Positions 45,882 through 55,502 are shown, numbered from the stretch's first letter. The stretch: DNA of 64,000 nt from Tolypothrix sp. PCC 7910 (GCF_011769525.1 NZ_CP050440.1:5643501-5707500); one strand, 5' to 3'. The notes: generated by a model not told the origin, from the letters alone. Numbers and translations: made by a program.

Positions 45882-47822
45882 ATGACAGATAGTAATAATA
45901 TGGAAATTTTAGAAACAGTCGGTTTTGATTTGGGACATGGTGAAACAGCTGTAGCCAAAGCTATAGTCGAGAGTATTGAACCTCCACAAATGCTGGAAGT
46001 GAATAATAGGAAAAATCAAATTACAGCCCTTGGTTGGCATCCTAGACTAGGTTATCTTGTTGGAGAACAAGCTTTAATTCAAGCTGGGGTTACTCAACTA
46101 GAAATTTCTTTCAAAGAAAAACCCAAAAATGACGCTAAATATCGGGAAACTATTAGCACATTTGTGGCAACTTACTACCGCCTGTTAAAAGAAAGCAAAC
46201 AAATTGAAGGCGGTGAAACTACATATTTTTATGTGGGTTGTCCTTCTGGGTGGTTAGTGAGCGATCGCATAGAATATCAAAAGCTGCTGCAATCAGCCGG
46301 GATTGATTTACTCAATGTTATCCCGGAATCACGGGCTGCTTTTATGCAAGCCAAAGAAGCCGGGAAATTAGAGTATGAAAAGCTACTTTCTTCAGTATTA
46401 ATTGTTGATATTGGTTCTTCAACTACAGATTTTACCCTGGTGAAAAGTTTACAGGAAATCCCCATAGATTTCGGCAGTAATATTTTAGGTGCATCATTAA
46501 TTGACAAAGCTATCTTTGAGCTTACTCTTGCCAAACACGAGCAAAGAAACTTACTAGAAAAAGTATTTGCAGAATATCCTCATCACCAAGCACGTTGTGA
46601 ACTTGCTTGTCGCAAAACTAAAGAAGATTACTTTTCTAACGAACAGCTATATAGCGATGCTCAATCATTTGCCCGTGGCTTTGAGTCTATCAACGAACAA
46701 ATTTATTTTATCCCCCAAGTTAACAAATTAATTATGGAGGAAATCTTGCATCAACCTTTAACTGCATTGGTGGGAAAAAGCTGGATGCAAGCCTTTAGTG
46801 AAGCAGTCAAAGAAGCAAAAGAACAACTCGACAAACAAGGAATAATACCAAAAATATTACTGATGACTGGTGGTGCATCACGGATGAAATTTACCCATCA
46901 AATCTGTCAAGAAATCTTTCCTGAACCTGAAACCCTACTACGTCCAGATCCCGAACCAGAACGTTGTATAGCATTAGGTTTAGCACGTGTTGGCAGATGG
47001 GATTTACAGGCTACTGCCTTTAAACAAGAAGTTAACAAACTAGTAGAATCAAACAAACTTGAAGAACTAATTTCGCGACATATTCCCGAATTAATTGAAT
47101 TGTTAACCCAACCCCTAGCAAATGGTTTAATTGAAAATGCTGTACGACCGGGAATCAAAGACTGGCAGAAAAACAAAATCAAGACTTTAGCCGATTTAGA
47201 AACTTCAATGAAAAATCGGGCAGAAGATTGGTTGCAAGGTAATATCGCCCAGCAAATAATTAACAATCAATGCATTAGTTGGTTTAACAAAAAAATTCAA
47301 CCAGACTTAGCTGCAGAAACCGATCCAATCTGTCGTAAGTTTCAAATCCCTAGAAGTAGTTTGAGATTTGAAGATAGTATTGACCCTGCTTTTGTCAACC
47401 CCGAACTAAGAATTGGCGATGCAATTCTTGCCGAAACTGTAGGGTTGATTGTTAACGTGATTATTGGCGGCGGTACTCTTGCTAGCATCATTACCCTAGT
47501 ATTAACTGGACATTTTACCTGGCCGATTGCATTAGTATATGGTGCTTCCGCAATAGCTGCCGGAATGGAGTTTAATCGTAAAGGTGTACAAGATGCAATC
47601 AAAGCCAATGTAGATGTTCCTGGCTGGTTGCGTTCTAGCTTTTTAAATGATAGAAAAATTGATGAAATGTGCGAGAGAATTAAGCCAGAGTTAGAGCAAG
47701 TTTTTCAAGAACAGCTAACAGCTAATCAAGAAGCTTTTGATAAGTTAATCGCCAAAGTCGAGCAAGGATTAGAAGCTGCACTTTCCACCAAAGTACAAGA
47801 AGCAATCATCCTCATCCAATAA
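45882..47822 (+). CDS. Hsp70/actin-like ATPase with C-terminal membrane segments
   Basis: 646 aa (ATG at 45882, alternative ATG at 45900). Actin-fold motifs: VGFDLGHGETAVAKA (phosphate-1), VLIVDIGSSTTDFTLV (phosphate-2, about 170) and LLMTGGASRMKF (adenosine, about 330). This is Hsp70/StbA-like, but no canonical substrate-binding domain follows; instead there is a helical region and a glycine-rich hydrophobic stretch (about 525-565: GLIVNVIIGGGTLASIITLV and TWPIALVYGASAIAAGMEF) that may anchor it in the membrane. Paired with the membrane-protein gene upstream. Function unknown; it could organise membrane structures. Confidence 0.75.
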   Translation: MTDSNNMEILETVGFDLGHGETAVAKAIVESIEPPQMLEVNNRKNQITALGWHPRLGYLVGEQALIQAGVTQLEISFKEKPKNDAKYRETISTFVATYYRLLKESKQIEGGETTYFYVGCPSGWLVSDRIEYQKLLQSAGIDLLNVIPESRAAFMQAKEAGKLEYEKLLSSVLIVDIGSSTTDFTLVKSLQEIPIDFGSNILGASLIDKAIFELTLAKHEQRNLLEKVFAEYPHHQARCELACRKTKEDYFSNEQLYSDAQSFARGFESINEQIYFIPQVNKLIMEEILHQPLTALVGKSWMQAFSEAVKEAKEQLDKQGIIPKILLMTGGASRMKFTHQICQEIFPEPETLLRPDPEPERCIALGLARVGRWDLQATAFKQEVNKLVESNKLEELISRHIPELIELLTQPLANGLIENAVRPGIKDWQKNKIKTLADLETSMKNRAEDWLQGNIAQQIINNQCISWFNKKIQPDLAAETDPICRKFQIPRSSLRFEDSIDPAFVNPELRIGDAILAETVGLIVNVIIGGGTLASIITLVLTGHFTWPIALVYGASAIAAGMEFNRKGVQDAIKANVDVPGWLRSSFLNDRKIDEMCERIKPELEQVFQEQLTANQEAFDKLIAKVEQGLEAALSTKVQEAIILIQ

Positions 47823-47887
47823 AATATAATCTCAATAAATTGGATAATTTCTGTTCTGGAAGTCCCTAAGTTAAAAATATTAAGATA

Positions 47888-48076
47888 GAAGTTGCTGCAA
47901 CTTGCGCGGAATACGGAAACGTTAAAGCAGAAGTTCCTACAGCTTGCGCGGAACACGGAAATGTTAAAACAGAAGTTCCTACAGCTTCTGCGGAATAAGG
48001 AAATGTTCAAGCGGAAGTTACTACAACTTTAACGGAAACTGCTGCAGCTTTTAGGAAAAAAGAGAACATCAAAGCA
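47888..48076. repeat. 21/42-bp tandem repeat array
   Basis: Copies begin with gaagtt at 47888, 47930, 47972 and 48014, exactly 42 bp apart; a further gaagtt lies 63 bp on at 48077, so a 21-bp register underlies the array. Divergence increases with distance. Non-coding, as a TAA interrupts copy three on the plus strand. Confidence 0.85.
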
Positions 48077-48114
48077 GAAGTTATACCAATTTGAAAAAAG
48101 AATGAAACAGATTG

Positions 48115-48135
48115 TAGGGGCAAGGCTTGCCCCTA
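48115..48135. repeat. short palindrome
   Basis: Arms TAGGGGCAAG and CTTGCCCCTA. It follows a ttgaaaaaagaatg element also seen at about 53643, where it truncates an antitoxin relic. Confidence 0.75.
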
Positions 48136-48218
48136 ACTGTGCAATTCATCTATCAGAAAAATCCAGCATCACATCAGGTTAATTTTATCTGCGTTTATCG
48201 GCGTGCATCTGCGGTTAA

Positions 48219-49403
48219 TTATCCAACAGATTGCGAACTCAAAGCCTCAAATTGTTGCCAACAAAGATACAACGCACGGGGTACATGAAAACAGCCTTTC
48301 CATTTGCCACCTTTGAGATTTAACAATACTTCCCCACGCCGATTTAAGTAACCAAACCACTCACCATATTCAGGATCGGCAAAGTGCGACCAAGTATAAT
48401 TGTGCATCTTATTATACCATTCTCGACACTCCGCACGACCTGTTAAGCGATCGCCCATTGCCAATGCAACTAAAGATTCTAAATGCACCCACCACAACTT
48501 TTGATCCCATTCCAGTTGTTGGGGAGGATGTCCCGCCGCATCCATGAAGTAATATAAACCGCCATATTCATCATCCCAAGCAAAATTTAGGATATTTAAC
48601 ACCACATCCACCGCTTGATTAATGGTTTTGGTATCATTGCGGCGGTTAGCAATATCCATAATGAACCACATTGCTTCGATACCGTGTCCGGGGTTAATTA
48701 ATCTCCCCTCAAAACAATCAACGTGAGAACCATCAGGTGCAACGCTTTCATACATCAGCCCCCGTTCTTTGTCGAGGAAATCGTTCATCACTTCCTCAAC
48801 AGTCATATCCAGGACTTTCTCTAAGGTTTCACTGGGTAGCAACCATGCCATTTCCAGGGTGAGGTTAGCTAAAATCATCGGTACAGCCAAGGATTTCATC
48901 GGGCGTGTACCTGGGTAAGCCTTGGTATATTTGCCCTTGGGGTTATCCTTGCGACGCAAAACATTATTGTAAGCTTGCATAGCGATATCCCTTGCCCAAT
49001 CTTCACCACAGGCGAGGGCGTATTGGCTAAAAGCCATTGCTGCAAAGCAATCAGAAAAAATATTGTAAGGTTGAACTAAAGGCTCACCTTGACGAGTTAA
49101 GGCGAAATACCAGTTACCATCGCTATCTCTGCCATGTTGAGAAAGAAAATTAGCGCCGTTAGTAGCAATTTTGAGCCAATTGTCGCGTTTCTCTAGCTGG
49201 TTATACAGCATTGAGAAAGTCCACACTTGACGATTTTGCAGCCAGATAAATTTATCTGTGTCATAAACTTTACCCTCACGATCCAGGCAAGTGAAATAAC
49301 CGCCTTGTTCCCAATCAATCGAGTATGTCTCCCAAAATGGGAGTACATCGTGCAGCAATGTGTTTTTGTAAAGTTTAGCTAGTTCTTGAAAATCCTGCCC
49401 CAT
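48219..49403 (-). CDS. AGE family epimerase/isomerase (N-acylglucosamine 2-epimerase-like)
   Basis: 394 aa, the normal length for the alpha6/alpha6-barrel AGE fold. Seen: [26 protein letters not shown] at the N-terminus (read in parts), [32 protein letters not shown] with a conserved His, and [12 protein letters not shown] and [15 protein letters not shown] towards the end. Enzymes in this fold epimerise GlcNAc/ManNAc or isomerise hexoses; the motif set favours an N-acylglucosamine epimerase type. Together with the NahK-like kinase it hints at amino-sugar salvage. ATG at 49403. Confidence 0.9.
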   Translation of the reverse strand: MGQDFQELAKLYKNTLLHDVLPFWETYSIDWEQGGYFTCLDREGKVYDTDKFIWLQNRQVWTFSMLYNQLEKRDNWLKIATNGANFLSQHGRDSDGNWYFALTRQGEPLVQPYNIFSDCFAAMAFSQYALACGEDWARDIAMQAYNNVLRRKDNPKGKYTKAYPGTRPMKSLAVPMILANLTLEMAWLLPSETLEKVLDMTVEEVMNDFLDKERGLMYESVAPDGSHVDCFEGRLINPGHGIEAMWFIMDIANRRNDTKTINQAVDVVLNILNFAWDDEYGGLYYFMDAAGHPPQQLEWDQKLWWVHLESLVALAMGDRLTGRAECREWYNKMHNYTWSHFADPEYGEWFGYLNRRGEVLLNLKGGKWKGCFHVPRALYLCWQQFEALSSQSVG

Positions 49404-49653
49404 AAATGCCCCCAGCCTTGTACTAAAATCAACAGCGTCAATTATTACCGAATTTTAGATTTGAGATTTTGAATTTTGGGTTGACTATTGAAAATTTAAA
49501 ATTTCAATAAGTTTGTTCGCGTAGTGTTACCAGAAGCTAGCCCCAACTTTTAAGCTTTGGAGTCATAATTTGGTAAATTTTTTTTCAGGTGATTAATTAT
49601 GCATCAGGGGCAAATAGCTGTAACTTTAGCTGAAACAATTGCGAAGAGGAAAT

Positions 49654-49842
49654 ATGGAAAATCGAGAATTCGATGTGGGTGGGTATGTTGAGCAGATGGC
49701 ATGGTTGGTAAATTTACAACTGCGGGATGAGTACCGTGATGGAGTGGTGGCGAATTTTGAGAGAATCAAAGCGATCGCTCAACTTGTGAATGAGTTTCCT
49801 ATAGCTGAAGAAGTTGAAGTTGCACCTGTGTTTGAACCATGA
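49654..49842 (+). CDS. AtzG-like (DUF4089) small subunit
   Basis: 62 aa from the ATG at 49654, which AGAGGA precedes by 3-4 nt; five more upstream codons are open. A short helical protein with YVEQMAWLVNLQLRDEYRDGVVANFERI, typical of DUF4089. In Pseudomonas AtzG stabilises AtzE in a GatCAB-like complex that hydrolyses 1-carboxybiuret. It overlaps the amidase gene by four bases (ATGA), as expected for a stoichiometric complex. Function by family only. Confidence 0.85.
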   Translation: MENREFDVGGYVEQMAWLVNLQLRDEYRDGVVANFERIKAIAQLVNEFPIAEEVEVAPVFEP

Positions 49843-51212
49843 ATGATGCTGTATCAATAGCGGCGGCTATACGTGCGGGTAAAGTTAGCGCTGTGGAAGT
49901 TACCAAAGATGCTTTAGCCACAATTGCAGCACGCGATCGCGAAATTAATGCTTTTACGGCGGTAATTGCGGAAACTGCTTTGGCAGATGCAGCACGCATC
50001 GACAAAGAAATTGCCCAAGGTAACAATCGTGGCCCGTTGGCGGGTGTACCTTTTGCCGTGAAAAACCTCTTCGATGTCGCTGGTTTAACAACTCTCGCGG
50101 GTGCAAAAATTAACGCCGAAAATCCCCCAGCTACCCAAGATGCAACCTTAGTAGCCAGGTTAAAACAAGCTGGTGCGGTGTTAGTGGGGGCGTTAAATAT
50201 GGATGAGTACGCCTATGGGTTTATGACAGAAAATGCCCATTACGGTGCTACTCATAATCCTCATGATTTACAGCGCGTCACTGGCGGTTCTTCAGGCGGT
50301 TCGGCGGCGGCTGTAGCTGCGGGGTTGGTGCCGTTAACGCTGGGTTCTGATACTAACGGTTCGATTCGCGTTCCTGCTGCTTTTTGTGGAATTTTTGGTT
50401 TAAAACCGACTTATAGTAGATTATCGCGGGCTGGGGTAGCTTTATTTTCTACCAGTTTTGACCATGTTGGCCCCTTTGCTCGTTCAGTGCGGGATATTGC
50501 GACGACTTTTGATATTCTTCAAGGAGAAGACGATCGCGATCCGGTATGTACAAAGCGCCCACCGGAATTATGTTTACCTCAAATTAACGAAGATATATCT
50601 GGTATTAGATTTGCCATTGCTGGGGATTATTATACTCAGGGTGCAGAACCGGAAGCTTTGCTAGCAGTCGAACAAGTCGCCCGAGCTTTAAATGTAACTG
50701 AGTATGTAACGCTACCAGAATCCCATCGCGCCAGGGCTGCAGCCTTTGTAATTACCGCCAGCGAAGGCGCAAATCTGCATATAGATAAATTGCGATCGCG
50801 TCCCCAAGACTTTGATTTTGCCACACGCGATCGCTTTTTAGCTGGGGCGTTAATCCCCAGTCAATGGTACTTGCAAGCCCAGAGATTTAGAAGATGGTAC
50901 CGCGATCGTGTGCGAGAAATCTTTCAAAATGTCGATATAATTCTCGCACCAACTACGCCAATGGTAGCGCCATTAATTGGTCAAACCACGATGGTTTTAG
51001 ATGGACAAGAAATTATCATTCGTCCCCATCTGGGATTATTTACGCAACCATTATCTTTTATTGGCTTACCTGTAATCTCAGTGCCAATTCAACGTCCCAA
51101 CGCTTTACCTTTAGGCGTGCAATTAATCGCTGCACCCTATAATGAAGCATTAATTTTAAAAGTTGCATCTTTCCTTGAAGCGCAGGGAATAGTATCAGCG
51201 CCAGTTGTTTGA
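49839..51212 (+). CDS. atzE: AtzE-family amidase (amidase signature)
   Basis: 457 aa, amidase-signature family with the Ser-cisSer-Lys triad: VPFAVKNLFDVAGL (Lys), TGGSSGGSAAAVAAGLVPL (cis-Ser region) and GSDTNGSIRVPAAFCGIFGLKPT (nucleophilic Ser). The N-terminal AAIRAGKVSAVEVTKDAL is typical of AtzE. By family it would deaminate a small amide such as 1-carboxybiuret; the real cyanobacterial substrate is unknown. Coupled to AtzG, but no AtzD (cyanuric acid hydrolase) or AtzF homologue is visible within the window. Confidence 0.9.
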   Translation: MNDAVSIAAAIRAGKVSAVEVTKDALATIAARDREINAFTAVIAETALADAARIDKEIAQGNNRGPLAGVPFAVKNLFDVAGLTTLAGAKINAENPPATQDATLVARLKQAGAVLVGALNMDEYAYGFMTENAHYGATHNPHDLQRVTGGSSGGSAAAVAAGLVPLTLGSDTNGSIRVPAAFCGIFGLKPTYSRLSRAGVALFSTSFDHVGPFARSVRDIATTFDILQGEDDRDPVCTKRPPELCLPQINEDISGIRFAIAGDYYTQGAEPEALLAVEQVARALNVTEYVTLPESHRARAAAFVITASEGANLHIDKLRSRPQDFDFATRDRFLAGALIPSQWYLQAQRFRRWYRDRVREIFQNVDIILAPTTPMVAPLIGQTTMVLDGQEIIIRPHLGLFTQPLSFIGLPVISVPIQRPNALPLGVQLIAAPYNEALILKVASFLEAQGIVSAPVV

Positions 51213-51334
51213 AGAAGGGGCAAGGGGAAAAAGGTTAAAGGTTAAAGGTTTTTCCCTTTCACCCTTACCCTTTCCCCCTTCCCCTTCTGACCTGTTGATC
51301 TACCATACGATCAGAGAATTTCAAGAGTGTATTT

Positions 51335-51964
51335 ATGACTGCTGAAGTAACACCTACGGCTACACCTGATTTAGCGATATTATTCCAAGCTGCGGCTGCT
51401 TATCGCGGTGAAGGTGGTAAACTTCCGGCTGCTGCTTTGGTTGTGGATGCATTGCTAGCAGCAGAAAAAGCAGCCAAGCAGGAACGATTAACTTATAATT
51501 TTGAGTCGCTTGTGGGTAAATGGCGGCTTTGCTTTGCTACTGGTACTCGTAAAGTCAGACAACGCGGGGGAATTGTCTTAGGTAAGGGTGTATATATGCC
51601 CAAATTTGCCGCAGCATATATTTCTTTTAGTCAAACTGCTGAAGCAGATTTAGGTAGAGGCGAAATAGGTAATCAGGTACAAGTCGGCCCAGTATTATTG
51701 AAGCTGACAGGGCCAGCCAAATATTTAGGTAAGAAAAATCTCTTGGCGTTTGACTTTACGCAAATGCAAATTAGCCTATTTAATCTTGTTGTGTACAACG
51801 GACAAATTCGCTCTGGTAAAGTTGAGAATCAAGATTTTTACACCCAACCAATCGCCAAGCAAGCCTTTTTCGCCTTCTTCTTAGCTACAGAAGATTTTAT
51901 TGCAGCTCGCGGTCGTGGCGGCGGATTGGCGATGTGGATTAGGGAACGTGATACCAATTCATAA
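51335..51964 (+). CDS. plastid-lipid-associated (fibrillin)-like cyanobacterial protein
   Basis: 209 aa. Beta-rich protein with LVGKWRLCFATGTRKVRQRGGI, VYMPKFAAAYISF and LTGPAKYLGKKNLLAFDF; the first segment resembles the start of the PAP/fibrillin domain of plastids. The N-terminal 50 residues are Ala-rich and helical. No signal peptide. Fibrillins bind lipids at thylakoids; whether this protein does is inference. The tail GRGGGLAMWIRERD is Gly/Arg-rich. Single gene between amidase and dehydrogenase. Confidence 0.6.
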   Translation: MTAEVTPTATPDLAILFQAAAAYRGEGGKLPAAALVVDALLAAEKAAKQERLTYNFESLVGKWRLCFATGTRKVRQRGGIVLGKGVYMPKFAAAYISFSQTAEADLGRGEIGNQVQVGPVLLKLTGPAKYLGKKNLLAFDFTQMQISLFNLVVYNGQIRSGKVENQDFYTQPIAKQAFFAFFLATEDFIAARGRGGGLAMWIRERDTNS

Positions 51965-51994
51965 TTACGAATTACGAATTACGAATTACGAATT
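51963..51994. repeat. heptameric tandem repeat (aattacg x4.6)
   Basis: Four copies of aattacg and a partial fifth directly after the stop of the fibrillin-like gene. Confidence 0.9.
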
Positions 51995-52005
51995 GGTATA
52001 AATTT

Positions 52006-53034
52006 TTAGCTTACCAAGACCTTATTATGTCCGGGTTGTGGTTGTGGACAAATTTCATAAGGGCAAGCTTTTCCCTGTTCAAAGTCGGTGATATTTGACA
52101 GAGTAGTCTCCGCAATGTTACGCAGAGCTTCTTCTGTAAAAAAGGCTTGATGTCCGGTGATTAAGACGTTGGGAAATGTTGTCAGGCGTTGGAATGTGTC
52201 ATCTTTAATGATTTCGCCTGACAAATCTTCAAAGAATAATTCTGATTCTTGCTCGTATACATCAACACCAAGATAACCAATTTGACCAGATTTTAAGCCT
52301 TCAATCACAGCTTGGGTATCGATAAGGGAACCTCGGCTAGTGTTAATTAACATCACACCTGGTTTCATTTGGGCGATCGCATTTTCATTGATCAGGTGAT
52401 GAGTTTCTGGGGTGAGGGGACAATGTAGGGAGATGATGTCAGATTTAGCGAATAGTTCTGGTAATTCTACATACTTACCACCCATTGCTTCTATTCCAGG
52501 GTTTTGATAGACATCATAGGCAAGTAGGTTACAGCCAAAACCTTTCATAATTTGCCCCAAAATTAAACCGATTTTGCCAGTCCCGACAATCCCGACTGTG
52601 CGTCCATGCAGATTGAATCCTAGCAAGCGGTTGAGGGAGAAATTACCATCTCGAACTCGGTTATAGGCGTGATGAATTTTCCGATTGAGGCTTAAAATTA
52701 ATCCTACAGCGTGTTCTGCGACACCATAGGGAGAGTAAGCTGGGACACGCGATACTCGAATTCCTAATTCTGCGGCTGCATTGAGATCTACGTTGTTAAA
52801 TCCGGCACAACGCAGAGAAACCAGGCGAGTTCCGTTTGCGGCGAGAATCTTTAGAGTTGAAGCGTCAACCTGGTCATGGACAAAGGGACAAACGCCTGGA
52901 AAGCCAGCGGCTAAAATGGCGGTATCTCTATCTAAACGCGGTTCAAAGAATACCAATTCATGCTGTTTAGAAGAATTTGCAGCTTCCAAAAACTGCCGGT
53001 CGTAGGCTTTAGTACTGAAGACTGCTACTTTCAT
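52006..53034 (-). CDS. D-2-hydroxyacid dehydrogenase (D-lactate dehydrogenase-like)
   Basis: 342 aa. Rossmann-type enzyme of the 2-hydroxyacid dehydrogenase family, probably NADH-dependent D-lactate formation. Seen: [31 protein letters not shown]-binding [30 protein letters not shown] with the catalytic Arg, and [16 protein letters not shown] with the catalytic His. The order and length fit LdhA-type enzymes. It could equally act on other 2-keto acids. ATG at 53034; isolated. Confidence 0.92.
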   Translation of the reverse strand: MKVAVFSTKAYDRQFLEAANSSKQHELVFFEPRLDRDTAILAAGFPGVCPFVHDQVDASTLKILAANGTRLVSLRCAGFNNVDLNAAAELGIRVSRVPAYSPYGVAEHAVGLILSLNRKIHHAYNRVRDGNFSLNRLLGFNLHGRTVGIVGTGKIGLILGQIMKGFGCNLLAYDVYQNPGIEAMGGKYVELPELFAKSDIISLHCPLTPETHHLINENAIAQMKPGVMLINTSRGSLIDTQAVIEGLKSGQIGYLGVDVYEQESELFFEDLSGEIIKDDTFQRLTTFPNVLITGHQAFFTEEALRNIAETTLSNITDFEQGKACPYEICPQPQPGHNKVLVS

Positions 53035-53460
53035 GCAAAACCTTTAGTTTGATGCTGCATAGTTTCCGACTACATAATAGCTTGACTTGGGGACGTGCGA
53101 TCGCTCTTGCAATGCTTATCAGTCCTAGGTCTGAAGCTATATGTCAGCTATGGTGGAATTACAGCAAAACTTTAGAATTGGGAATTGGGGATTATCTTGT
53201 ACAGACGCGATTCATCGCGTCTCTCCAACTCTTTTCTGAAGATAAATAGGCGGATGGGCCTTGCCATCGGTATCCGCCTCAGACAAACAACAATACTATG
53301 AACTTCATTGATCATTACAGCTGAGGTGGCTGTTTTGCAGCGACAAATTGCAAGATAATCATTAATTTAATGTAAAAACTGTATTCCACTGTGGCGATCG
53401 CATCTATCTTGGTGAAGAAAGCAAGGCGATTTACAGACTACAAGGCTATCTGTTACACCA
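53035..53460. other. intergenic region carrying dispersed hairpin copy 3
   Basis: Holds the hairpin AGACGCGATTCATCGCGTCT (53203-53222). A 66-codon plus-strand frame (53049-53249) ends across it and looks spurious. Otherwise nothing identified. Confidence 0.6.
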
Positions 53461-53640
53461 TTATTTACCTTCATGTAACTGGTTTATCAGATGTGTGCGT
53501 TTTTGCTCCCACCATTGATCATTAACTTCTATTAGTTCTCCACTTTCAAGTCCGGCAATTAAATCTTCTTCTATCTTTTCTTGCATTTTGCGTTTTTGGC
53601 GTTGGTTGATTAATTCTTTTAAGCATTCGCTGATTGAAGC
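53461..53640 (-). pseudogene. relic of a type II antitoxin gene (C-terminal part)
   Basis: Read on the minus strand, 59 codons encode ASISECLKELINQRQKRKMQ, then EKIEEDLIAGLESGELIEV, then NDQWWEQKRTHLINQLHEGK, ending TAA at 53461. This looks like the end of a small antitoxin (ParD/addiction-module type). Upstream of Ala the sequence becomes the ttgaaaaaagaatg dispersed repeat, so the N-terminus and start are gone. No toxin gene is adjacent. Confidence 0.55.
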
Positions 53641-53741
53641 TTTTGAAAAAAGAATGCGACAGATGGACAGTAGGGGAACAGCATCGGTATATACAATTAT
53701 CTTACTGGTGCCGTGCCCTTACAAAGAATTGCTCGCCCCAA

Positions 53742-53771
53742 GATAAAAAAAGCCTGCATCAGCAGGCTGAG
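53742..53771 (-). terminator. intrinsic terminator of the DUF4383 gene
   Basis: On the minus strand AGCCTGCTGATGCAGGCT is followed by TTTTTTATCT. A classic stem with U-tract just after the stop codon of the DUF4383 gene. Confidence 0.88.
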
Positions 53772-53789
53772 TTCGTTTAGCCAACAGTT

Positions 53790-54251
53790 TTAGAAGCGAT
53801 CGCGATAGCGTCCAGCTACCATTTCGCGTTCATGTTCGCGTATTTCAGCAGCACTGGGGGTTTTGAAGCCAAAATACGCAGCAATTAAGGCGGTGATTGC
53901 ATGAAGCCATACGTTATGGCCAAAGATGGGAATGAGACCAAATACTGTATTGAGAACTGGTAAAAATCCCATAATTGCTAGTACGCCATAAAAGATTGCT
54001 AAACCGCGTCCGTAATTCCTTGACCTGAGATAGGTGCGGTAGGAAACTAATCCCGCAATACCAACGGCTATATGCACAATGTTATGTAGAACATTGATGG
54101 CAAATGTATTTAGCAAATACCCATATCCAGCTTTAAACACAACTGCAGGGCCAGCAGTACCAGGCGTTGCTACCATACCAGGTATAAAGCCAAAAAGACC
54201 AATTAATAGAAACACAATGCCACTAATGAGGGCAAAATAACGTGCTCCCAT
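53790..54251 (-). CDS. DUF4383 family membrane protein
   Basis: 153 aa from the ATG at 54251, preferred over an ATG at 54266 because GGGGAG lies about 7 nt before it. Four hydrophobic helices (about residues 2-22, 44-62, 78-98, 103-125 in this numbering). The motifs RYFALISGIVFLLIG and VLHNIVHIAVGIAGL are typical of DUF4383. The C-terminal tail is charged. Function unknown in the family; the gene has its own terminator. Confidence 0.85.
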   Translation of the reverse strand: MGARYFALISGIVFLLIGLFGFIPGMVATPGTAGPAVVFKAGYGYLLNTFAINVLHNIVHIAVGIAGLVSYRTYLRSRNYGRGLAIFYGVLAIMGFLPVLNTVFGLIPIFGHNVWLHAITALIAAYFGFKTPSAAEIREHEREMVAGRYRDRF

Positions 54252-54266
54252 ATTATTACTCCCCAT

Positions 54267-54753
54267 TTCCTAGAGATTTTGGGAAACAAAAGGGATTATT
54301 CATCCCTAAAAACACTTACTATATTTGTTGTTTTGAGAACTGCTGCTGTGATTGAAGTCGCAGATTGAGGCTAGCAGTTGAGGCAACAATTTTTCTTATT
54401 CCAAATTCGCTCAAATGTGAGGCGAAAGTCTCCTATCTAAAGTAGGAATTTTGCAGACTGGGCGATCGCACTTTTGTTGAAGAGAGAATGCGATCGCTTT
54501 GGTCACCAACGGCACAATTCTCGTTATCTCCGCAAATAAATTCTTACAACAACATCATTCCCAATGCCCCATACCCAATTTCCGCTAATTTACGGTAATT
54601 AACCAAAAATAACCTGAAAAAACCAAAATTTTAGAAATTATGCTGAACCCCAATCAAGGGTGCTTGAGGCAAAATTTTTACCTATTACTTATTACCATTG
54701 CCCCAAATCATTTGTTGTCAACTGTAGTAGGCTGACAACAAATGATTTGATAC
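54267..54753. other. intergenic region with long hairpin beside msrA
   Basis: Contains two GCGATCGC sites and, at 54704-54749, a 17-bp perfect stem (arms CAAATCATTTGTTGTCA and TGACAACAAATGATTTG, 12-nt loop) that starts four nt past the msrA stop. It is a likely terminator or mRNA 3'-end stabiliser for msrA. No gene found. Confidence 0.65.
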
Positions 54754-55422
54754 TTAACTACTAAGTTGTGACTCAGCAATTCCTACAGGGCAAGAAACGT
54801 TGGTTCCGCCTAAGCCGCAATAGCCATTGGGGTTTTTAGCAAGGTACTGCTGATGGTAATCTTCGGCGTAGTAGAACTCAGGCGCGTCTAAAATTTCTGT
54901 GGTAATTTTGCCGTAGCCTGCATCTTGAAGTGCTTGCTGATATGCGTCGCGTGATGCTTCTGCTAGTTGCTTTTGAGTTTCAGAATAGACGTAAATTCCT
55001 GAGCGATACTGAGTACCGACATCATTACCTTGGCGCATCCCTTGGGTGGGGTTGTGACTTTCCCAAAATACTTTCAGCAGTTCGGTATAACTAATTACTT
55101 TGGGGTCAAACACAACTAATACTACTTCGTTATGACCAGTCAATCCGGTGCATACTTCTTGGTAGGTAGGGTTGGGTGTGAATCCTGCCGCATAGCCAAC
55201 TGCTGTGGTGTAAACTCCTTTAAGCTGCCAGAATTTACGTTCTGCACCCCAAAAGCAGCCTAAACCAAATAAAGCTGTTTCTAATCCATCGGCAAAAGGT
55301 GGCTTGAGAGGATTACTATTGACATAGTGATGAGCAGGTACAGGCATTGGTTGTGCTCTTCCTGGTAAGGCTTCCTCAGGCTTAGGTATTGCTGTTTTCT
55401 TGCCAAATCCAAATAATCCCAT
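54754..55422 (-). CDS. msrA: peptide-methionine (S)-S-oxide reductase
   Basis: 222 aa. MsrA repairs methionine-S-sulfoxide in oxidised proteins. Seen: [19 protein letters not shown] with nucleophilic Cys near 55, [27 protein letters not shown] (read in parts), the GTQYRSGIY motif and C-terminal [18 protein letters not shown] with a recycling Cys. The N-terminal 50 residues are an extension ([21 protein letters not shown], read in part) found in cyanobacterial forms, not a Sec signal. ATG at 55422. Confidence 0.95.
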   Translation of the reverse strand: MGLFGFGKKTAIPKPEEALPGRAQPMPVPAHHYVNSNPLKPPFADGLETALFGLGCFWGAERKFWQLKGVYTTAVGYAAGFTPNPTYQEVCTGLTGHNEVVLVVFDPKVISYTELLKVFWESHNPTQGMRQGNDVGTQYRSGIYVYSETQKQLAEASRDAYQQALQDAGYGKITTEILDAPEFYYAEDYHQQYLAKNPNGYCGLGGTNVSCPVGIAESQLSS

Positions 55423-55502
55423 GATTTTGATGTTGATTTCTCATAAATGTCTTTACCTTACTTAATATTTTAACGATTCTGGTAAGCGATCGCAGAGAAT
55501 GC

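Noticed and set aside
53049-53249. 66-codon plus-strand frame
   Set aside because: Runs through a dispersed hairpin and heptamer-like sequence; no coding signal.
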